Source of the DNA: Mycolicibacterium alvei
Lineage (GTDB): Bacteria > Actinomycetota > Actinomycetes > Mycobacteriales > Mycobacteriaceae
Direction: 5' to 3'
Assembly (NCBI RefSeq): GCF_010727325.1
Contig: NZ_AP022565.1
Location: forward strand, 1-64,000
Length of the DNA: 64,000 nucleotides
The first letter of the stretch is position 1. Every line of letters starts with the position of its first letter. Shown piece by piece: positions 1 through 13,849 of this stretch. A program made the translations under genes and the position numbers. The notes beneath the pieces are model-generated. The model was not told where the DNA came from. It worked only from the letters and a program-made list of their open reading frames with translations, and searched no databases.

Positions 1-2
1 CG

Positions 3-539
3 CTCGCCGCGGTAGTTCTGGCGGGGGGGCTGCGCCGTATGGGGCGCGACAAGGCGACGCTGCCGTTTGACGGTTCGACGATGGTCGAGCATGTGGTCGC
101 CGCCGTGAGTACGCGGTGCGCACCGGTTTTGTCATCGCCGCACCCGGCCAGCCGCTGCCTGAACTGCGGGCTGAGGTGCTGCGCGACGAGGTGCGGGGGG
201 TGGGGCCGCTGGTCGCGACCGGCCGTGGGCTGCGTGCCGTCGCCGAAGCCGGCCTGGAGCGCGCCTTCGTCTGCGCGGTCGACATGCCGTATCTGAATTC
301 CGAACTGATCGGTGTCCTGGCGGCCGCGGCCGACCGGGTGCCCGCCGATATCGTGCTGCCCTGGGACGGCAGGGCCCATTACCTGGCGGGGATCTATCGC
401 AGCGCGCTCACCGAGCAGATCGCGGTCCGGTGCCGGGCGCAGCATGCGCGCGCTGGCCGAGTCCGTCGATACGCAGCGGATCGTGATGCCACCGCAGCGA
501 GCGCTGACCAACGTCAACACGGCAGCCGATCTGCCCTGA
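3..539 (+). CDS. mobA: Molybdenum cofactor guanylyltransferase MobA, 5' truncated by window edge, two frameshifts
   Basis: MobA transfers GMP from GTP to molybdopterin to form the bis-MGD cofactor in the cytoplasm. The window opens inside the N-terminal nucleotide-binding loop, LAAVVLAGG followed by [14 protein letters not shown], which is the family signature. The reading frame then moves twice: near 128-131, where one T seems missing from a T run (restoring [15 protein letters not shown]), and near 430-445 before [14 protein letters not shown]. The middle part carries AVDMPYLN, the conserved D-M-P metal/nucleotide motif. The C-terminus NVNTAADLP is typical of the family. The shifts match the error pattern seen across the first 21 kb, so the real gene is probably intact. 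Confidence 0.85.
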
Positions 540-2609
<2,070 letters not shown>

Positions 2610-2611
2610 GC

Positions 2612-3752
2612 TCAGCGCACGGGGGTGAACGCCCCGCGCGCGGCGATCGAGGCCAGATGCCGGGTCAATACATATTCAGGCACGAGGACCGACGCCCGTG
2701 GCAGCGGCGCTGAGTACCTGCGGACGAAGGTTCACCACCCGGCCGATGAACTGTGACTCCCGCACGATCGCCATCACGCGTCTGCGTCGCACGGTCGCGA
2801 ATCGGGAGAAGGCGGTCGCCAGATCGGGCCCCGCGAGCCCGGCCAACGTGGCGGCATCCTCCAACCCCTGACAACCGCCCTGGCCCAGATGCGGGCGCAT
2901 CGGATGGGCGGCGTCCCCGGCGATCACCACAGGCCCCCGGGCCCAGTAGCGGGCCGGGGCCCGGTCGTATAGATCGTTGCGGAGCACCTGATCGGGATCT
3001 GTAGTGGCGAGCAGCGTCGGGACGGGGTCGGCCCAGGTGCCGAAGATCTGTTGCAGGTGCCTCAACTCTCCGTCGCCGTTCCGGTGTCCCTGCGGAGCCC
3101 GTTGGGTGGCGAACCAGTACGTGTGGTCGGGGCCGAGGGGCACGTGGCCGGCCTCCATCCCGGGGGCCATCGTCTCGCCCGCGAGTTCGGGGTCGATGGC
3201 ATGGTCGGCCACCCCGCGCCAGGCCGTGTACCCGGCGTAGCGACGTTCCAGTGGACCGTTGAGGTGACGCGCCACCGTGGAATCGACTCCGTCGGCGCCG
3301 ATGACCGCGGCCACCGCCCGCACCGATCCATCCGACAACCGCACCCGCACCTCACCGTCGCGTGCGTCGAGTGTCTGCGCGCCCACCCCGTATTCGACGG
3401 TGTCGGGGTGCAACGCCCCGGTGAGGATCTCGGTCAACGCGGTTCGATGAATCACCACGAGCGGTTCGCCGAGTGCCCGAATCATCCGGTCGGCCGCCGG
3501 GCGACGCAGCCAGGTGCCATCGTGCCAGCGCATGGCCCCCGCGGTGACCCGCCCGCCGGACGCGCGCACCTGGTCGCCCAGTCCGATCTCGTCGAGCGCA
3601 GCGAGCGCATTGGGCCAGATGCTGATGCCGGCCCCCGTGGTGGTGTCGGCACGCGCCTCGACGACGGACACCTCAAACCCGTGACGCTGCAACGCGACTG
3701 CGGTGGCCAGGCCGGTGATACCTGCGCCGACGACCAGGACGGACTGTGCCAT
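2612..3752 (-). CDS. FAD-dependent monooxygenase (PHBH/UbiH-like), one 3' frameshift
   Basis: Group A flavin monooxygenase that would hydroxylate a small, probably aromatic, substrate using NAD(P)H and O2. Evidence is the FAD-binding GAGITG at residues 9-14, the acidic end of the second strand (SVVEAR), GADGVDSTVAR in the middle, and the second flavin motif VIAGDAAHPMRPHLGQGG. The reading frame as it stands stops early at 2676. One extra G near 2695-2697 restores ASVLVPEYVLTRHLASIAARG and a stop at 2612, directly against the rpf 2 stop. This gene is not in the syntenic M. tuberculosis region. The substrate is unknown. Confidence 0.8.
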
Positions 3753-3889
3753 CGGTCGAATCTAGCCGGGCTGGGTCCGGGCGACTCACCACGGTCGGTG
3801 GGGGGCTGGGTAGCCTTCCAGCGTTCTCGCAGTGTGCCTACCGGTTCCCGCGCCGAATTTGCCGGGATGGAACGAATGAATGAGGTCAG

Positions 3890-4500
3890 ATGAAACTCAC
3901 CCGCTTCGGTATCGCGCTCGGCGCCACACTGATTGCCGCCTCGGCGCTGAGTGGCTGCTCGACGGCGACCGATATCCGGGACGCGGCTGCCGGGCGGCCG
4001 AGAAGGTTGTCTCCTCGGGCACCGAGAAGATCACCGAAGTGGTGTCGGGCAACCTGTTCACCGCGGAGGGCATCGACAACGCCTATGCGGCGATCGGCGA
4101 AAAGGTCGGCGCCAACCCGATGCAGGTGGTCGACGTCGTGATCACGCCCGGCGTACTCAAGATCGAGGCCATCGACCCCAACGCCCCGACCGAGCTCAAC
4201 GAATGGAGCTACACGTCCGGCATCGTCGCACCGCCGCGCCCCATCGACTATGACGACGACACCGAAGCGCTGCGGCACAACCTGTTCGCCACCTCCGACG
4301 TGCCGACCAGTGCGATCGTCGCGGCGATCGAGGGCGCCGTGGCGGCCAGTGAGATCCCCGACGGCAAGGTGCAGACGATCAGCATCAAGCGCAACATCCC
4401 GTTCGACGACAACGTGATCGTCTTCATCAACGTCCAGGGCGAGCGCAGCAGCAAGCAGGTTCGAGCGGACGTCACCGGAGCGGTCACCGAGGTGGTCTGA
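3890..4500 (+). CDS. Lipoprotein of unknown function, one frameshift
   Basis: Exported lipoprotein of about 203 residues after correction. MKLTRFG plus a hydrophobic stretch ends in the lipobox LSGC with the lipidated Cys at residue 23. The frame shifts near 3990, where one G missing from a G run restores DAAAGAAEKVV. The mature part (EKITEVVSGNLFTAEG, later DGKVQTISIKRNIPFDDNVIVFINVQGERSSKQV) matches no family I know. The ATG gives a standard signal sequence. It lies between a divergent monooxygenase and an S9 peptidase in the same direction, 26 bp away. Confidence 0.75.
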
Positions 4501-4526
4501 CCGTTGCGCCGTTACCGTGGGGAGCC

Positions 4527-6499
4527 ATGACGGCCTTCAACGATCTCGACGACTATTTCGCGCTGCCCCGGGTGTCAGGTCTCGCGGTGTCGCCGGATGG
4601 TTCACGGCTGGTTACCACGGTCAGCACACTCAATGACAAACGCACCGAATTCGTCAGTGCGATATGGGAATTGGATCCTGCCGGAGTCGAACCCGCGCGT
4701 CGGCTGACCCAAGGGGCCAAAGGGGAGTCCGCTCCGGTGTTCACCGCGGACGCAGACGTGTTGTTCCTCTCGGTGCGTCCCGCAGAGGGGGACGACACAC
4801 CGCCGGCGGCCCTGTGGCGGCTGCCGGCGACCGGTGGTGAGGCATTCGAGGTGCTGGCGATGCCCGGCGGCGTCACCGCGGCCGTGAGCGCCCGCGCCGC
4901 CGACGCCACCGTGGTGACCACGTCCTGCTGTCGTCGTCGACCGGGTCGACGACGACAAGGCACGGCGCGAGGCGCGCAAGGACACCAAGGTGTCGGCGAT
5001 CCTGCACACCGGCTACCCGGTCCGGCACTGGGATCACGACCTGGGGCCGGACCAGCCCACCTCTTCGACCTGGGGATGACGAGGCCGGGCCACAGGATCT
5101 GACCGCCGACCCGGGCGCGGCGTTGCGGGAGACGACGTTCGATCTCAGCGCCGACGGTGGATTCGTGGTGACGTCCTGGCAGGCTCCTGGCCCCGGCACG
5201 GCCCTGCGGGTGGTCCTGGTGCGCATCGACCGGGTCACCGGCGAACGCACCACCATCGCCGAGGAATCCGGAGCCGACCTGGAGCGCCCCGCGATCGCAC
5301 CCGATGGCAGCGCGGTGGCCTTCACCCGGGAGACCCATTCCACTCCCACCGCGCCGCCGCGGATCACGCTGTGCTGCATGCGGTTCGGTGAAGATCTGGT
5401 GGAGCTGACGGGCGACTGGGATCGGTGGCCGTCCTCGGTGGCCTGGACACTGGATTCCTCGATGCTGATCGTGACGGCCGACGACGGTGGCCGCGGCCCG
5501 ATTTTCTCCGTCGACCCCGTCTCGGGGGCGGTGACTCGGCTGACCGACGACGACTTCACCTACACCGATGTCAGACCCGCACCCGGCGGCGTGATCTATG
5601 CGTTGCGTAGCTCGTACGCGGTGCCGCCGCATCCCGTCCGTATCGACGCGGACGGCAGCGTCACCGAGATCCCGTGCCTCGACGCGCCCCAACTGCCCGG
5701 CACGCTGACCGAGATCACCGCGGCCGCGGCCGACGGCACAACGATCAGATCCTGGCTCACCCTGCCCGCCGGAGAGCAACCGGCCCCGTTGGTGCTGTGG
5801 ATTCACGGCGGGCCGTTGGGCAGTTGGAACAGCTGGCACTGGCGGTGGAACCCGTGGTTGCTCACCGCCCAGGGATACGCGGTGTTGATGCCGGACCCGG
5901 GGCTGTCCACCGGTTACGGACAGGACTTCATCTCCCGCGGATGGGGCGCCTGGGGCGGCGAGCCCTACACCGACCTGATGGCCGCCACCGATGCCGCCTC
6001 AGCGCATCCGCGTGTCGACGCATCACGGACTGCCGCGATGGGCGGATCCTTCGGTGGGTACATGGCCAACTGGATCGCCGCCACACCGACCGGTTCGACG
6101 CGATCGTCACGCATGCCAGCCTGTGGGCGCTGGACCAGTTCGGGCCCACCACCGACGGCGCCTACTGGTGGGCACGCGATGACACCCGAGATGGCCCAGC
6201 GCAATTCACCTCACCTGTCCGTCGGCGACATCACCACCCCGATGCTGGTCATCCACGGAGACAAGGACTATCGCGTGCCGATCGGCGAGGCGCTGCGGCT
6301 GTGGTACGAGCTGCTCACGTATTCGGGGTTGCCCGCCGACGAGCACGGCGAAAGTCCCCACCGCTTCCTGTACTACCCGAGCGAGAATCACTGGGTGCTG
6401 TCGCCGCAGCACGCCAAGATCTGGTACCAGGTGGTGACTGGATTCCTCGGTGAGCACCTGCGCGGCGAACCCGTGCAGCAGCCCGAACTGCTCGGGTAG
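4527..6499 (+). CDS. S9-family prolyl oligopeptidase-type serine peptidase, several frameshifts
   Basis: Cytoplasmic peptidase: an N-terminal beta-propeller (repeats such as VSGLAVSPDGSRLV, APVFTADADVLFLS) followed by an alpha/beta hydrolase domain. Catalytic features are GGSFGGY near 6047 (nucleophilic Ser), HGDKDYRVP near 6253 (Asp) and SENHWV near 6382 (His). The frame is lost near 4930, 5055, 5075, 6080 and 6172. Each break is repaired by restoring one or two bases, after which family sequence is continuous (KARREARKDTKVSAILHTGY; DRFDAIVTHASLWALDQFG). I take the gene as one intact CDS of about 655 residues in the real genome. Confidence 0.8.
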
Positions 6500-6509
6500 C
6501 GTCGGGAAC

Positions 6510-7756
6510 GTGACACAGCGTGAGTTTGACCTGGTGTTGTACGGCGCCACGGGATTCGCCGGAAAGCTGACCGCCGAGTACCTGGCCGGAGCCGGGGGAT
6601 CGGCCCGGATCGCCCTGGCCGGACGTTCGGAGGAGCGCCTGCGCGCCATTCGTGACGGCCTGGGGCAGGCGCGCAGTCGTGGCCGTTGGTGATGGCCGAC
6701 GCCACCTCCCAGACCTCCCTCGATGCGATGGCTGCGCGCACGCAGGTGGTGGTAACGACGGTGGGCCCCTACGCGCGCTACGGAATGCCGTTGGTTGCGG
6801 CGTGCGGCCGCCGGTACCGACTACGCCGATCTCACCGGTGAGACGACGTTCATCCGCGACAGCATCGACCTGCACCACAAGCAGGCGGTCGACACCGGTG
6901 CCCGGATCGTGCATTCGTGCGGATTCGATTCGGTGCCTTCCGATCTCACGGTGTATGCGCTGTATCAGCGGGCCCTCGCGGATGGCGCCGGGGAACTCGG
7001 TGACACCAACCTGGTGGTGCGCAGCTTCGCCGGCGGCGTGTCGGGCGGCACCGTGGCCTCGATGCTGGAGTTGCTCGACACGTTGTCGTCGGATCCCGAG
7101 GCCAGAGCGCTGATGAACGATCCGTACACCCTGAGCCCCGACCGTGGCGCGGAGCCCGAACTCGGTGCTCAGCCCGACGTACGGTGGCGCCGCGGTGGCG
7201 AGATCGCACCCGAACTCGCCGGCTACTGGACCGGCGCTTTTGCGATGGCGGCGCCGAACACCCGAATCGTGCGGCGTAGTAACGCACTACTGGGCTACGC
7301 CTACGGACGCCGGTTCGAGTACGCCGAGCAGATGAGTGTGGGCCGGTCACCCGTCGCCCCGCTGGCCGCGGCGATGATGACCGGATCCAACGCGTTCACC
7401 CTCGGTGTGGGCGGCCGCTACTTCAACCGGTTGCCCCGCCGCCTAGTCGAGCGGCTGGCTCCGAAGCCGGGAACCGGACCCAGTGAGCGGGCTCGCGAGC
7501 AGGGTCACTACCGCGTCGAGACCTACACCACGACGACGTCGGGTGCCCGCTACGTGGCGGCCATGGCCCAGCAAGGAGATCCGGGTACAAGTCGACCGCG
7601 GTGCTGCTCGGCGAGTGCGGGCTCGCCCTGGCTACCGACCGTGACGCTCTTTCGGACCGGCGCGGTGTGCTGACACCGGTGGCAGCGATGGGAGATGTGC
7701 TGCTCACCCGGCTACCGGCCGCCGGGGTGACGCTGGAAACCACCGCGCTGAGTTGA
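6510..7756 (+). CDS. Trans-acting enoyl reductase / saccharopine dehydrogenase-like oxidoreductase (Rv2449c-type), frameshifts
   Basis: NAD(P)-dependent oxidoreductase of the saccharopine dehydrogenase-like family that includes the mycobacterial trans-acting enoyl reductases. GTG start at 6510, then the nucleotide-binding YGATGFAGKL at residues 11-20 and VVVTTVGPYARYG. Frames move near 6670, 6808 and 7583. Restored bases give LGQAAQSWPLVMADATSQ, LVAACAAAGTDYADLTGE and DPGYKSTAVLLGECG, ending at TGA 7754-7756. The position upstream of valS matches Rv2449c. The substrate is unknown; a role in lipid metabolism is inference from the family. Confidence 0.8.
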
Positions 7757-7872
7757 GCCGGCGCAACACGAATAGCTCGGCCTGCGTCGAACACCTGTGG
7801 GACAAGATCACAGTCGACTAGTGTCGAGGATGAGCACTTCCAGTACGCCAGCAACGAAGGTGGGATAGAAAA

Positions 7873-8484
7873 ATGGCCGGTCTCGACGATCTCTTCGCGC
7901 AGATCCCCGTGGCGGATATAGCCAATAAGCTCGGCGCCGATGAAGGCGAGGTGAGCAACGCCATCAAGACCTTGATTCCGGCTCTGGTCGGCGGCGTGGC
8001 CGAGAACGTACAGGCCGACAGCATCGACTCCAGCGATCTTGAGTCGGCCGTGTCCGCGCAGGCCGCCAGCGGACTGCTCGACGGTGGGGTGAGTGTCGAC
8101 CAGGTCGACGCCGGCAAAGGCAACCAGATCGTCTCGAAGATCTTCGGCGGCAACGACAGCAACCAGGTCGCGTCGGCGTTGGCCGGTACGGGCGCCGGTG
8201 GCGGCGACCTGATCAAGAGGCTACTGCCGATCCTGGCGCCGATCGTGCTCGCCTACATCGGCAAGCAGTTCGCCCAGAAGAACGCCGCTCCGGCCGGAGA
8301 GGCGCAGGCTTCCGGCGGCGGCCTCGGGGACATCCTCGGCAGCATCCTCGGCGGCGCAGCCGGTGGCGGTGCCGCCGCCAACAACCCGCTGGGCAGCATC
8401 CTGGGCAGCGTGCTCGGCGGCGGTGGCAGCCAGGGCAATGCCATCGGTGAGATCCTCGGCGGCCTGCTCGGCGGCAAGAAGTAG
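7873..8484 (+). CDS. DUF937 domain protein
   Basis: 203-residue protein beginning MAGLDDLFAQIPVADIANKLGAD, with the DUF937 pattern of repeated short helices (ADEGEVSNAIKTLIPALVGG; QVASALAG). A hydrophobic helix (LLPILAPIVLAYIG) follows. The C-terminal third is Gly/Ala-rich with repeats of the type LGSILGG. No enzymatic motif is visible and function is unknown. It is a single transcription unit closed by a terminator hairpin 22 bp later, just before valS. Confidence 0.8.
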   Translation: MAGLDDLFAQIPVADIANKLGADEGEVSNAIKTLIPALVGGVAENVQADSIDSSDLESAVSAQAASGLLDGGVSVDQVDAGKGNQIVSKIFGGNDSNQVASALAGTGAGGGDLIKRLLPILAPIVLAYIGKQFAQKNAAPAGEAQASGGGLGDILGSILGGAAGGGAAANNPLGSILGSVLGGGGSQGNAIGEILGGLLGGKK

Positions 8485-8506
8485 GCCCGGCGCACCCCTG
8501 CACGAG

Positions 8507-8546
8507 AGCCCCCGACGCCCAGCGAACGCACCGGGCATCGGGGGCT
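8507..8546 (+). terminator. Hairpin terminator between the DUF937 gene and valS
   Basis: 14-bp stem with one mismatch (AGCCCCCGACGCCC against GGGCATCGGGGGCT), 12-nt loop, followed by TTTCG. Confidence 0.75.
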
Positions 8547-8583
8547 TTCGCGTATTCGGGTGCGTCCTTCTTAGAATGGCTCG

Positions 8584-11245
8584 GTGACTCCCACCCCTGA
8601 CAACCGTGCCGATGCCCTACCCAAATCCTGGGATCCGGCTGCGGTAGAAGCCGACCTGTACCAGGGCTGGGTGGATGCCGGATACTTCACCGCCGATCCG
8701 GCCAGCGAAAAGCCGCCGTACTCGATCGTGCTGCCACCGCCCAATGTGACCGGCAGCCTGCACATGGGCCACGCGCTCGACCACACCCTGATGGACGCCC
8801 TGACCCGCCGCAAGCGGATGCAGGGCTTCGAGGTGCTGTGGCTGCCCGGCATGGACCACGCCGGCATCGCGACCCAGACCGTGGTGGAAAAGCAGCTCGC
8901 CGCTGAGGGCTGAGCCGGCAAGGCATGGGCCGCGAACGCTTCGTCGAGAAGGTCTGGGACTGGAAGCACGAGTCCGGCGGCACCATCGGCGGGCAGATGC
9001 GCCGCCTCGGTGACGGTGTGGACTGGAGCCGCGACCGCTTCACCATGGACGAGGGTCTGTCGCGTGCCGTGCGCACGATCTTCAAAAGGCTCTTCGATGC
9101 GGGGCTGATCTACCAGGCCGAGCGGTTGGTCAACTGGTCGCCGGTGCTGGAGACGGCGATCAGCGACCCGAGGTCAAGTACGAAGACGTCGAGGGCGAGC
9201 TGGTCTCGTTCCGCTACGGCTCGATGAACGACGACGAGCCCCACATCGTGGTGGCCACCACCCGGGTGGAGACGATGCTCGGTGACACCGCGATCGCCGT
9301 GCACCCCGACGACGAGCGCTATCGCGACCTGGTCGGCAAGACCCTGCCGCATCCATTTGCCGACCACGAGATGATCGTGGTCGCCGACACCCACGTCGAT
9401 CCCGAATTCGGTACCGGCGCAGTCAAAGTCACCCCAGCCCACGATCCGAACGACTTCGAGATCGGCATGCGCCACCAGCTGCCGATGCCGACGATCATGG
9501 ATGCCAAAGGCCGGATCGCCGACACCGGAACACAATTCGACGGGATGGACCGGTTCGAGGCCCGGGTCAAGATCCGCGAGGTGCTGGCCGAGCAGGGCCG
9601 GATCGTCGCCGAGAAGCGGCCGTACCTGCACAGCGTCGGACACTCCGAGCGCAGCGGCGAGCCCATCGAGCCGCGGCTGTCCCTGCAGTGGTGGGTCAAG
9701 GTGGACGGTCTGGCCAAGGCGGCGGGCGATGCGGTGCGCAACGGCGACACCGTCATTCACCCGCCGAGCCTGGAGCCGCGGTGGTTCGCCTGGGTGGACA
9801 ACATGCACGACTGGTGCATTTCCCGGCAGCTGTGGTGGGGTCACCGGATTCCGATCTGGCACGGACCGAACGGCGAGACCGTGTGCGTCGGCCCCGACGA
9901 GACCCCGCCGGCAGGCTGGGAGCAGGACCCCGACGTCCTCGACACCTGGTTCTCCTCGGCGCTGTGGCCGTTCTCGACCTTGGGCTGGCCCGACCACACG
10001 CCCGAGTTGGCCAAGTTCTATCCGACCTCGGTGCTGGTCACCGGCTACGACATCCTGTTCTTCTGGGTGGCCCGGATGATGATGTTCGGTACCTTCGTCG
10101 CCGACGATCCGGCGATCACGTTCGACGGTGCCCGCGCCCCGCAGGTGCCGTTCGAGAATGTGTTCCTGCACGGGCTGATCCGCGACGAGTTCGGCCGCAA
10201 GATGAGCAAGTCGCGCGGCAACGGCATCGACCCGCTGGACTGGGTGGAGAAGTTCGGCGCCGACGCACTGCGATTCACCCTGGCACGTGGGGCGAGCCCC
10301 GGCGGCGATCTGTCCATCGGTGAGGACCACGCTCGTGCGTCGCGCAACTTCGCCACCAAGCTGTTCAATGCGACCCGCTTCGCGTTGATGAACGGTGCCG
10401 CACCCGCTCCGTTGCCCGCTGTGAGCGACCTGACCGACGCCGACCGCTGGATCCTCGGCCGCCTGGAAGAGGTCCGGGCCGAGGTGGATTCGGCACTCGA
10501 CAGCTACGAGTTCAGCCGGGCCTGCGAATCGCTGTACCACTTCGCCTGGGACGAGTTCTGCGACTGGTACGTGGAGCTGGCCAAGGTGCAGTTGGGCAGC
10601 CAGAAAGAACCAGGCGTCTCTCACACGACAGCGGTGTTGGCGGCAGTGCTCGACGCTCTGCTCAAACTGCTGCACCCGGTCATGCCGTTCGTCACCGAGA
10701 CGCTGTGGAAGACGCTCACCGACGGCGAATCCATCGTGATCGCGCGGTGGCCGGAGCCGTCGGGTATTGCGCTCGATCCGGTTGCGGCACAACACATTGC
10801 CGATATGCAGAAGCTGATCACCGAGGTGCGCCGCTTCCGTAGCGACCAGGGCCTGGCCGACCGGCAGCGGGTTCCGGCCCGGCTGACGGCGATCGCCGAG
10901 GCCGGCCTGACCGAGCAACTGCCCGCGGTCACCGCGCTGGCCTGGCTGACCGACGCCGGTGACGGGTTCACCCCGTCGGCCTCGGTCGAGGTGCGTCTGG
11001 CGCAGGCCACGGTGCTCGTCGAGGTGGACACCTCGGGCACCGTCGATGTCGCGGCCGAACGACGCCGGCTGGAGAAGGACCTGGCCGCGGCGCAGAAGGA
11101 ACTCGCGACCACGACGGCCAAGCTCGGCAACGAGGCGTTTCTGGCCAAGGCGCCCGAGAACGTCGTCGACAAGATCCGTGACCGTCAGCAGTTGGCCGGC
11201 GAAGAGGTCGAGCGGATCAATGCACGCCTGGCAGCCCTCAAGTGA
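8584..11245 (+). CDS. valS: Valyl-tRNA synthetase, two frameshifts
   Basis: Class I aminoacyl-tRNA synthetase that charges tRNA-Val. GTG start, [13 protein letters not shown] with the HIGH motif at residues 60-63, the connective editing domain, [10 protein letters not shown] near 10196 (KMSKS), and a C-terminal coiled coil rich in Lys/Glu/Ala ([14 protein letters not shown]). The frame shifts near 8909 (one C restores [13 protein letters not shown]) and near 9173 (one C in a C run restores [20 protein letters not shown]). Since valS is essential, these are almost certainly sequence errors. The stop overlaps the folC start by 4 bp. Confidence 0.95.
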
Positions 11246-12647
11246 GTGACCCAGTCCCTACTCCGGATGAGATCGCCGCACTGCTGCAGGTCGAGCACCT
11301 ACTCGATCAGCGCTGGCCCGAGACCAAGCTGGACCCCAGCACGGCACGCATCGCGGCCCTGCTGGAGCTGCTGGGCTCACCGCAGCGGGCCTACCCGTCG
11401 ATCCATGTCGCCGGGACGAACGGCAAGACGTCGGTCGCCCGCCTCATCGATGCGCTGCTGACCGCACTGCACCGGCGTACGGGCGCACCACCAGCCCGCA
11501 TCTGCAGTCCGCGGTGGAACGCATCTCGATCGACGGAAAGCCGATCACGCCAGCGCAATACGTGAATGCCTACACCGAGGTCGAACCGTTCGTGCAACTT
11601 GTGGACCAGCAGTCCGAGGCTGCCGGTGGGCCGAAGATGAGCAAGTTCGAGGTCCTCACTGCGATGGCCTTCGCAGCATTCGCCGACGTGCCCATCGATG
11701 TCGCCGTCGTCGAGGTCGGGATGGGCGGACGCTGGGACGCCACCAACGTCGTCAACGCCCCGGTCGCGGTGATCACCCCGATCGGCATCGACCACACCGA
11801 CTATCTGGGCGACACGATCGCGGAGATCGCGGGGGAGAAGGCCGGCATCATCACCCGCCAACCCGACGATCTGGTTCCGACCGACACGGTGGCGGTCATC
11901 GCCAAGCAGGTTCCCGAGGCGATGGACGTGCTGCTGGCCGAAGCGGTGCGCGCCGACGCGGCCGTCGCCCGCGAAGACTCCGAGTTCGCTGTGCTGTCCA
12001 GGCAGGTCGCCATCGGTGGTCAGGTGTTGGAGTTACAGGGCCTGAGCGGTGTGTATTCCGAGATCTTCCTGCCGCTGCACGGCGAGCATCAGGCGCACAA
12101 CGCGGTTCTCGCACTGGCCGCGGTCGAAGCGTTCTTCGGTGCGGGTGCCGACCGTCAACTGGATGTCGAGGCGATCCGGGCCGGGTTCGCGGCGGTGCAC
12201 AGCCCGGGCCGGATGGAGCGCATGCGAAGTGCGCCAACAGTTTTCATCGATGCGGCACACAATCCGGCCGGGGCTGCGGCGCTGGCGCAGACCCTGCAGC
12301 AGGAGTTCGACTTCCGCTTCCTCGTCGGGGTGGTGTCGGTGATGGGGGACAAGGACGCCGGTGGCATCCTGAGCGCGCTCGAGTCGGTGTTCGACCAGAT
12401 CGTGGTCACCCACAACGGTTCACCGCGGGCGATGGATGTCGAGTCGTTGGCGTTGCTGGCCGAGGAGCGTTTCGGCCAGGATCGGGTGATCACCGCCATG
12501 ACGCTGTCGGATGCCATCGAAACCGCCACCGCGTTGGTCGAGGAGGCCGGCGCAGAAGAAGGCCTGTCCGGGTCCGGAATGGTGATCACCGGTTCGGTGG
12601 TGACGGCCGGCGTGGCCCGGACCCTGTTCGGACGGGACCCGCAATGA
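11242..12647 (+). CDS. folC: Folylpolyglutamate synthase / dihydrofolate synthase, one frameshift
   Basis: Adds L-glutamate to dihydropteroate and folates. The Mur-ligase fold shows the P-loop [16 protein letters not shown], the metal/substrate region [16 protein letters not shown] and [19 protein letters not shown], and the C-terminal HNPAGAAAL. The GTG at 11242 overlaps the valS stop, indicating translational coupling. One missing G in the run at 11481-11483 breaks the frame; restoring it gives [22 protein letters not shown], a conserved segment. The end overlaps the next gene as ATGA. Confidence 0.95.
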
Positions 12648-13063
12648 ACGATCAGACTCCGAGTGATCAGACGCCCGGCGACACGCCGGCACCCCCTGAC
12701 CCATGGAAGAGCTTCCGTGGCGTGATGGCAGGCACGTTGATCCTGGAAGCCATCGTGGTACTTCTGGCCCTACCTGTGGTGGGTGTCAGTAACGCCGGGC
12801 TGACCTGGACGTCGGGCGGATTTGTGATCGGTCTGGCCGTCGTGTTGATCCTGATGTCGGGGCTGCAGGGCCGGCCCTGGGCCATCTGGGCGAACCTGGG
12901 TATCCAACTGGTAGTGATCGCCGGGGCGCTCATCCATGGGGCGATCGGCTTCATCGGTGTGATCTTCGCCGTGGTCTGGCTGTTGATCGTGTACCTGCGG
13001 GGTGAGGTCAAACGCAGGCAGGATCGGGGTCTGCTGCCCGGTCAGCAGCCGCCCGGCGAATAG
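12644..13063 (+). CDS. DUF4233 membrane protein (Rv2446c-like)
   Basis: 139-residue protein with a hydrophilic, proline-rich N-terminus ([20 protein letters not shown]) and four hydrophobic segments at about residues 27-45, 53-72, 75-95 and 98-118, then a basic tail. It starts inside the folC stop (ATGA), so it is coupled to folC, and lies upstream of ndk as in M. tuberculosis. Function is unknown. Confidence 0.85.
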   Translation: MNDQTPSDQTPGDTPAPPDPWKSFRGVMAGTLILEAIVVLLALPVVGVSNAGLTWTSGGFVIGLAVVLILMSGLQGRPWAIWANLGIQLVVIAGALIHGAIGFIGVIFAVVWLLIVYLRGEVKRRQDRGLLPGQQPPGE

Positions 13064-13137
13064 CCGCGGCCAGGTGCGGTCTCCGTTGGGAGCCCGCGGT
13101 GGCACGCCGGGGTTACCGACCGGTACGCTCTCTGCTC

Positions 13138-13560
13138 GTGACTGAGCAGACCCTTGTCTTGATTAAGCCCGACGGCGTGCAGCGCCACCTGGTCGGGGAG
13201 ATCCTCGGCCGGATCGAGCGCAAGGGTCTGACCCTGGCGGCGCTCGAACTGAAGAACGTCAGCATCGAGCTGGCCAAGCAGCACTACGCCGAGCACGACG
13301 GCAAGCCGTTCTTCGATTCGCTGCTGGAGTTCATCACTTCCGGACCCGTCGTCGCCGCCATCGTGGAGGGTCCGCGGGCTATCGCGGCGTTCCGTCAGAT
13401 CGCCGGTGGCACCGACCCGGTGGAGAAGGCTGTGCCCGGCACCATCCGCGGTGACCTGGCGCTTGTGACCCAGGACAACCTCGTGCACGGGTCGGATTCG
13501 CCGGAGTCGGCAGCCCGTGAGATCGCCCTGTGGTTTCCTGGCGAAGCCTCCGCCCGATAA
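13138..13560 (+). CDS. ndk: Nucleoside diphosphate kinase
   Basis: Transfers the gamma-phosphate between NTPs and NDPs through a phospho-histidine. 140 residues. The GTG at 13138 gives the family N-terminus [21 protein letters not shown]. The active site [16 protein letters not shown] has catalytic His117. A longer upstream reading frame (from 13099) only adds unrelated residues, so 13138 is preferred. The frame is clean, unlike most neighbours. Confidence 0.96.
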   Translation: MTEQTLVLIKPDGVQRHLVGEILGRIERKGLTLAALELKNVSIELAKQHYAEHDGKPFFDSLLEFITSGPVVAAIVEGPRAIAAFRQIAGGTDPVEKAVPGTIRGDLALVTQDNLVHGSDSPESAAREIALWFPGEASAR

Positions 13561-13600
13561 TCCTTCTCGCAGTCTGGTCTGTACCGCGTCAGTGATGTGG

Positions 13601-13849
13601 GATACTGGGTGCGGGTTGCCAGTCTCAACCGAGGCTGAAGACCCGAATGAAGACTTCGACGAGCGCGACCACCGCAATCCGGTGCGGCGCGGGCCGTCCA
13701 GCCATCATTCAGCCAGGCACCGGGTGGGTTCGGTAGCGAACTGCCCGGAGCGAGACCACAACAAGCCCGGGGAAAGTGTCCCGGGCCAATAGCGGGAGCC
13801 CTCGCGTGGCCGCGTCGATACGACGCGCCCGGGGGCTTGAGGAGAATTC
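13601..13849 (+). promoter_or_regulatory. Long structured 5' leader of rne
   Basis: About 290 bp separate ndk and rne. A candidate -10 (GATACT, 13601-13606) would give a leader of roughly 235 nt. Two hairpins are visible: 13765-13786 (GCCCGGG/CCCGGGC) and 13811-13827 (CGCGTCG-ATA-CGACGCG), the second just before the GAGGAG ribosome binding site. RNase E autoregulation through its own leader is known in E. coli; here it is inference. Confidence 0.5.

Noticed and set aside
9110..10918. 602-codon open frame on the minus strand
   Set aside because: Fully antisense to valS, with no family motif; a GC-codon shadow.
8584..11245. valS as a true pseudogene
   Set aside because: Essential gene; the two shifts are each repaired by a single base and coding is otherwise perfect.
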